This document shows positions 6,987 to 10,191 of a stretch of 10,191 nt of DNA, piece after piece. Source of the stretch: CALIZF01 sp046292445 (GTDB lineage: Bacteria; Pseudomonadota; Alphaproteobacteria; Rhodobacterales; Rhodobacteraceae); the NCBI GenBank assembly GCA_046292445.1, contig JBKBQT010000058.1:1-10191 (forward strand). The letters run 5' to 3'. The first letter of the stretch is position 1. The number at the start of each line of letters is the position of its first letter. The position numbers were made by a program, and so were the translations under genes. The notes below the pieces were generated by a model, which was not told the origin of the DNA, did no database searches, and saw only the letters and a list, made by a program, of their open reading frames with translations.

Positions 6987-7015
6987 CATGTAAGCCGGCG
7001 CGCCGCGCTTGTCCA
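6987..7015 (-). promoter_or_regulatory. Candidate lipA promoter
   Basis: The minus strand reads TGGACA at 7015-7010 (5 of 6 to TTGACA), then 17 bases, then TACATG at 6992-6987 (or TTACAT with 16-base spacing; 3 of 6 either way). Transcription would start near 6980, leaving a leader of about 20 bases that just includes the AAAGGA site. The -35 falls in the centre of the 6995-7029 inverted repeat. Confidence 0.35.
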
Positions 7016-7029
7016 ACGCGGCGCGCCGG
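6995..7029. repeat. Perfect 13-bp inverted repeat upstream of lipA
   Basis: CCGGCGCGCCGCG at 6995-7007 is exactly complementary to CGCGGCGCGCCGG at 7017-7029, separated by CTTGTCCAA. TTG and CAA in the spacer can extend the stem with one bulge. It overlaps the spacer and -35 of the candidate lipA promoter, so it could be an operator; alternatively it is a U-less terminator for the DUF4239 transcript arriving from the right. Each arm also contains the self-palindrome GGCGCGCC. Confidence 0.7.
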
Positions 7030-7039
7030 GCGCCGGCGG

Positions 7040-7057
7040 CCTGCGCGTTCACGCAGG
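7040..7057. repeat. 6-bp inverted repeat in the lipA upstream region
   Basis: CCTGCG at 7040-7045 and CGCAGG at 7052-7057 flank the six-base loop CGTTCA, 11 bases from the larger dyad. It may be part of the same regulatory or terminator region. Short enough to be chance at this GC content. Confidence 0.3.
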
Positions 7058-7157
7058 TGTTAACCGACATCCATGCCGCAGACAGAGCGGTGCGGCTGAT
7101 GGCGCCGCGCTGGCAGGACGCACCCGCGCTGTGCGGGACGTGTTTGCGAGGAATGAC

Positions 7158-7238
7158 ATGATTCGGAAATGGATTGCCGAGGGGCTGGGGGCGCTGGCGG
7201 GCAGCCTGCATGCGGCGGGCGTGACGCGCGCGGACTGA
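7158..7238 (+). CDS. Possible 26-residue small protein
   Basis: An ATG at 7158 is preceded by GAGGA five bases upstream, the best-spaced SD in this intergenic region. It opens 26 codons ending at TGA 7238, and a perfect hairpin starts 10 bases later. The peptide begins MIRKWIAEGLGALAGSLHAA and ends GVTRAD: a basic start, then a small-residue-rich, weakly amphipathic stretch. I do not recognise it. The frame is open further upstream but without a better start, and I see no convincing promoter. SD plus hairpin placement suggests a short transcript; alternatively the region is only the spacer between lipA and the DUF4239 gene. Confidence 0.35.
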   Translation: MIRKWIAEGLGALAGSLHAAGVTRAD

Positions 7239-7247
7239 CCCGAGGGA

Positions 7248-7269
7248 CCCGGCGGGATCACCCGCCGGG
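7248..7269. terminator. Perfect 9-bp GC hairpin, possible bidirectional terminator
   Basis: CCCGGCGGG at 7248-7256, loop ATCA, CCCGCCGGG at 7261-7269. It overlaps the last three codons and the stop codon of the minus-strand DUF4239 gene and follows the 26-codon plus-strand frame by 9 bases. No U-run on either side, so termination is inferred from position and stem strength only. Confidence 0.45.
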
Positions 7270-8034
7270 CACCGCCGCCGCGAGCCGCAGCATCGCGGTG
7301 GCCGGCTGCACGGGGGCATGGCCGACATAGGGCTCGGCATGCAGCGCGAGGAACCAGATCGCCGCCGTCGCCGCCAGCGTGAACAGGCAAAGCGACAGCC
7401 TCCCCGCCACCGGCCGGTCGATGTGGATCGCGGCGATCGTGGCCTGCGTCATCACCGCCAGAAACAGCAGCAGCGCCCATTTGAGCGCGTCGAGATCATC
7501 GGCCCCGATCGCCAGCCGCATCGCGCGGGCGTGCTGCACATCGTCGAAATCGGACACCAGCTTGGCCAGCATCGCCTGCGGCAGGCCGGACCGCTGCGCG
7601 GCGATCAGCGCGACCCGGATCGCCTGCAACGCCTCTTCGACCGCCGGATGCGGCGCGGCATTGCCGCCGCCGGTCCATTCCGCCTGCGCGGCGACCGCGG
7701 CATAGCCGGCCAGCGCGGCCTGCAGGCGCGGCAGGTCGAGCGCCTCGGGCGCGGCCGCATGATGCATCCGCACCAGAGCCAGCGCCTCGGCCGTCGCGGC
7801 CGCGCGGGCGCGGGTCTCGGTGTTCCACACATCGGCGGCGACAAAGCCGAAGGTCAGCGCAAAGACCGCCGAAACCGGCGTGACAAAGGCCGCGACCGGC
7901 GTCGCCGCCGCCGCGCCGCGACAGGCCCGGTGGATCGCTGCCAGAAACACCAGCGCGACACCGAGCGCCAGCGCGCCGGCAACCGCCGCAAGCCCCGCCA
8001 GCGGCCACAAGGTAAGGTTCTCGATCAAGTCCAA
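7258..8034 (-). CDS. DUF4239 (bestrophin-like domain) membrane protein
   Basis: About 258 residues with four hydrophobic segments at roughly 8-35, 47-69, 184-204 and 212-233, in a two-plus-two arrangement around a soluble middle (about 70-180). The second segment ends GFVAADVWNTETRARAAA and is followed by EALALVRM and, after a helix, YAAVAAQAEW, the layout I associate with DUF4239. The family is remotely linked to bestrophin-type anion channels, but function is unproven. No ATG is available near the N-terminus. I chose the TTG at 8034 because AAGGA (8047-8043) lies 8 bases upstream; TTG at 8052 or 8028 are alternatives. The start is 4 bp after the acyl-CoA synthetase stop, so the two are probably co-transcribed and translationally coupled. 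Confidence 0.8.
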   Translation of the reverse strand: MDLIENLTLWPLAGLAAVAGALALGVALVFLAAIHRACRGAAAATPVAAFVTPVSAVFALTFGFVAADVWNTETRARAAATAEALALVRMHHAAAPEALDLPRLQAALAGYAAVAAQAEWTGGGNAAPHPAVEEALQAIRVALIAAQRSGLPQAMLAKLVSDFDDVQHARAMRLAIGADDLDALKWALLLFLAVMTQATIAAIHIDRPVAGRLSLCLFTLAATAAIWFLALHAEPYVGHAPVQPATAMLRLAAAVPGG

Positions 8035-8038
8035 CCCG

Positions 8039-9694
8039 TCAATCCTTGCCAAAGCCTTCGCGCAAAGCGCGCCGGATGATCTTTCCCGTCGCCGTCATCG
8101 GCAGCGCGTCGAGCACATGGACGGCCCGCGGCGCGGCATGGGGCGACACCCGGGCCCGGACGCGGGCGATCAGCCGGGGGGCGAGGTCCGGCCCCGCCGC
8201 CGCGCCGGGGCGCAGCACGACGAATGCCGTCACCGCCTCGGTGCGCACCGGATCGGGCAGGCCGACCACGGCCGCCATGGCAACGGCGGGATCGCCCGTC
8301 AGGCAATCCTCGATCTCGGTCGGCCCGATCCGGTAGCCGGCCGAGGTGATGATGTCGTCGTCGCGCCCGAGATAGGTGAGATAGCCGGCCTCGTCCGCCA
8401 CCGCCACATCGCCCGTCCGCATCCAGTCGCCCGTGAACTTCTCCGCCGTCTTGCCCGGCTGGTTCCAGTAGCCGAGGAACATCGTCGCCGCCCCGCGCCG
8501 CACCGCGATCTCGCCCGGCTTGCCCGTCGGCACCGGTTCGCCGCCGGCATCCAGCAGCGCCACGTCGAACCCCGGCAGCGGCTGGCCCATCGTGCCGGGC
8601 CGCACATCCATGAAGCCCGCCGCCTGCGTGACGCTGAGGTTGCATTCGGTCTGCCCGTATAGCTCGTTCACCGGACAGCCGAACGTCGCCCGCCCCCAGT
8701 CGAGGAGCTCGGCCCCGAGGCTTTCGCCGCCCGACGACAGGCTGCGCAGCGGCACCGGGCCCACCCCTTCGGCCCGCATCAGCCGAAGCGCGGTCGGCGG
8801 CATGAAGACGCAGCGGATGGCGTGGTCGGCGATCAGCCGGGCGGCGGCATGGGGGTCGAACTTGCGCATCCGGTGCGCCACCAGCGGCACGCCGCGGTAG
8901 AGGCAGGGCATCGCCATATCCATCAGCCCGCCGATCCAGGCCCAGTCCGCCGGCGTCCAGCCGACATCGCCGGGGCGCGGGAAGCCGTAATGCGTCAGTT
9001 CCATCGAGGGCATGTGCCCGATCAGGAACCGGTGCGCATGCAGCACCCCCTTGGGCGCGCCGGTCGTGCCCGAGGTATAGATCATCACCGCCGGATCCTC
9101 GGCCCCGACCGGCGCCGGCGCGTGCCGCGGCGATGCTGCGGCGATATCCGCCCAGAGGTCGCGCACCGGGCTGCGCGCGCCGGTCGTGGCATAGACGGCG
9201 GCGAGGTCGGGCAGGTCGGGCGCCAGCGCGAGGAGCCCCTCGAGGTTCTCGCCATCGGTCACCACGATCCGTGCACCTGCATCGCGCAGCCGGAACGCCA
9301 GCGCATCGGGACCGAACAGCGTGAAGAGCGGCAGCGCGACACCCCCCGCCTTCTGCGCCGCGAGATGCGCGAGGATCACCGCCGCCCCCTGCGGCAAGAG
9401 CACGCCCACCCGGTCCCCGCGCTGCAGGCCCGCGGCGCGAAAGGCATTGGCGAGCCGATCCGACGCTTCGCGCAGCTCACCATAGGTCCAGCACCGGATA
9501 CCGCCCTCGGTCACGTCGATCAGCGCGGTGCGGCCCGGCTCTGCCCGCGCCCAGGAATCGCAGCAGGCCTCGGGAATGGTGAAGCCGGGCGCGATGGCCC
9601 AGCGGAACCCCGCGCGCAGCATCGCCCAGCCGCCGGGACGGCGGGCGCGGTCGAGCGCCGCGTCGGAAAACAGCCGTGCCCCGGTGCCGGTCAC
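8039..9694 (-). CDS. AMP-dependent acyl-CoA synthetase (ACSM/acetyl-CoA synthetase-like)
   Basis: An ANL-superfamily ligase that activates a carboxylic acid through an acyl-AMP to acyl-CoA. From the GTG at 9694 it is 551 residues. Motifs: P-loop YTSGTTGAPKG at 206-216, YGQTE at 346-350, TGD at 427-429, the hinge region GRDDDIITSAGYRIGPTEIE at 443-462, and the catalytic lysine in TGKIIRR at 538. FTLFGPDAL and WTPADWAWIGGL match the short/medium-chain acyl-CoA synthetase group rather than PaaK. Start choice: the ATG at 9622 (527 residues) is possible but leaves only five residues before the family FRW segment; the extension RLFSDAALDRARRPGGWAMLRAG looks coding by codon-position base use, and AGG lies 5 bases before the GTG. 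Substrate unknown. The DUF4239 gene follows at 4 bp. Confidence 0.9.
   Translation of the reverse strand: MTGTGARLFSDAALDRARRPGGWAMLRAGFRWAIAPGFTIPEACCDSWARAEPGRTALIDVTEGGIRCWTYGELREASDRLANAFRAAGLQRGDRVGVLLPQGAAVILAHLAAQKAGGVALPLFTLFGPDALAFRLRDAGARIVVTDGENLEGLLALAPDLPDLAAVYATTGARSPVRDLWADIAAASPRHAPAPVGAEDPAVMIYTSGTTGAPKGVLHAHRFLIGHMPSMELTHYGFPRPGDVGWTPADWAWIGGLMDMAMPCLYRGVPLVAHRMRKFDPHAAARLIADHAIRCVFMPPTALRLMRAEGVGPVPLRSLSSGGESLGAELLDWGRATFGCPVNELYGQTECNLSVTQAAGFMDVRPGTMGQPLPGFDVALLDAGGEPVPTGKPGEIAVRRGAATMFLGYWNQPGKTAEKFTGDWMRTGDVAVADEAGYLTYLGRDDDIITSAGYRIGPTEIEDCLTGDPAVAMAAVVGLPDPVRTEAVTAFVVLRPGAAAGPDLAPRLIARVRARVSPHAAPRAVHVLDALPMTATGKIIRRALREGFGKD
8043..8047 (-). promoter_or_regulatory. Ribosome-binding site supporting a TTG start for the DUF4239 gene
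   Basis: AAGGA on the minus strand, inside the last codons of the synthetase gene and 8 bases before the TTG at 8034. It favours 8034 over the TTG at 8052, which would lie upstream of it. Confidence 0.55.
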
Positions 9695-9836
9695 GACGAC
9701 CTGCCGGCGCTGCGGCGGGCGGCGCTGCGCGCTGGGCCACCGGCCGGCCCGGCGCGCGGCGCATCGCTTGGCGCGGTGCGGCCCGCGGCCCGCGTGGCGG
9801 CGCGCACCGCCGACGGCGCTGCCCTGCACCCGCCCA
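9695..9836. other. Extremely GC-rich gap between the edge protein and the acyl-CoA synthetase
   Basis: About 142 bp, almost all G and C, with runs such as GCGGCCCGCGGCCCGC. A 48-codon minus-strand frame (9837-9691) spans it, starting in a TGATG overlap with the upstream stop and ending in a GTGA overlap with the synthetase start, but its base use is not coding-like. No promoter-like AT-rich element is visible, which suggests read-through from the upstream gene. Confidence 0.5.
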
Positions 9837-10191
9837 TCACCGCCCCACCACCGTCACGCGCGGCAGGTCGGTCAGCGCCAGCCCGAGCGCGCGATAGGCC
9901 GCGAGCGACAGTTGCGCCGCGCCGCTGCCGGGGCGCAGCTCGACCTGCACGCTCGCGCCCGAGGCCAGCCGTACCGCGCCGTCCCGCGGCGCGGTGACCA
10001 GCGCGCTGCGCAGCCAGAACCCCGGCTCGGCGGGATTGCCGAGCGCGACCGTCACCGTCCCCAGATCGGCGCCCGACGCCGGCGCGGCCACCGCGGCCGC
10101 CCGTTCGGCCGCCGTCGTGCTGTCGAGCGCGGCCGGGCTGCGTGCGGCGGCACCGCCGAAGGCCGGCGGCCGCGCGGCCGCCCGCACCACG
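9837..10191 (-). CDS. Conserved rhodobacterial protein, C-terminal 117 residues (N-terminus off the right edge)
   Basis: The frame is open to the right edge, so the start is outside. The visible part has an Ala/Pro-rich stretch with LDSTTAAERAAAVAAP, then a compact domain: LGTVTVALGNPAEPGFWLRS, ALVTAPRDGAVRLASGASVQVEL, and a C-terminal SLAAYRALGLALTDLPRVTVVGR. I recall small Rhodobacterales proteins with the same order of segments (TTAEERAAA, then LG.P...GFWLKTPLV, then VDLIP...LSLPA.R....LTGLPEV.V), usually with a lipoprotein signal and often labelled 'D-galactarate dehydratase', which looks like a misannotation because they lack the size of that enzyme. Function unknown; probably envelope-associated. 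Here the usual IPIDGPATAGSR-like segment is shorter (RPGSGAA). Confidence 0.7.
   Translation of the reverse strand, partial: VVRAAARPPAFGGAAARSPAALDSTTAAERAAAVAAPASGADLGTVTVALGNPAEPGFWLRSALVTAPRDGAVRLASGASVQVELRPGSGAAQLSLAAYRALGLALTDLPRVTVVGR

Noticed and set aside
8039..9829. A longer acyl-CoA synthetase beginning at 9829
   Set aside because: Residues before about 9694 are Arg/Pro/Gly noise with no family match; the 9694 GTG or 9622 ATG are better starts.
1..10191. Defence islands, prophage, insertion sequences, CRISPR or tRNA genes
   Set aside because: No transposase, integrase, direct-repeat array or cloverleaf was seen; base composition is even across the window and all long genes belong to housekeeping or metabolic families.

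Overview
The window is about 10.2 kb of very GC-rich chromosomal DNA with densely packed genes on both strands. Gene content and protein style point to an alphaproteobacterium, most likely a member of the Rhodobacterales/Rhodobacteraceae: CcmF/CcmH cytochrome c maturation proteins, a RatA/COQ10-type START protein, LipA, a diheme cytochrome c, and an end-of-window protein of a family I know mainly from that order. No rRNA, tRNA, CRISPR array, insertion sequence, phage gene or integration site is visible, so this looks like core chromosome rather than an island.

Left part (1-3614, all minus strand, transcribed right to left): ccmF and ccmH overlap by ATGA and encode the haem-ligation half of System I cytochrome c maturation. 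After 67 bp comes a PaaG-type enoyl-CoA hydratase/isomerase, whose ribosome-binding region holds a run of nine G. It is followed 22 bp later by a class I SAM methyltransferase that runs off the left edge. A candidate promoter (TTCACC-17-TATCGT) lies 50-80 bp before ccmF.

Middle (3775-6961): a RatA/COQ10-like START-domain gene (minus) is divergent from hpt (hypoxanthine phosphoribosyltransferase, plus). Hpt is followed at 6 bp by a 59-residue single-membrane-segment protein too short for usual gene calling, then by a membrane-anchored diheme cytochrome c. The cytochrome ends 4 bp from the convergent lipA (lipoyl synthase, minus). LipA most likely starts at 6961, where an AAAGGA ribosome-binding site is well placed.

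Region 6962-7257 has no long gene but is structured: a perfect 13-bp inverted repeat overlapping a candidate lipA promoter, a second 6-bp dyad, a possible 26-codon gene with a good Shine-Dalgarno sequence, and a perfect 9-bp hairpin after it that also covers the end of the opposing gene.

Right part (7258-10191, minus strand): a partial conserved protein at the right edge, a roughly 142-bp extremely GC-rich gap, an AMP-dependent acyl-CoA synthetase, and a DUF4239 (bestrophin-like) membrane protein that probably starts at a TTG codon 4 bp past the synthetase stop. Functional themes are respiration and cofactors (cytochrome c assembly, a diheme cytochrome, quinone-related START protein, lipoylation) and acyl-CoA metabolism. 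I found no clear new defence or mobile system; the most interesting leads are small genes and intergenic structures.
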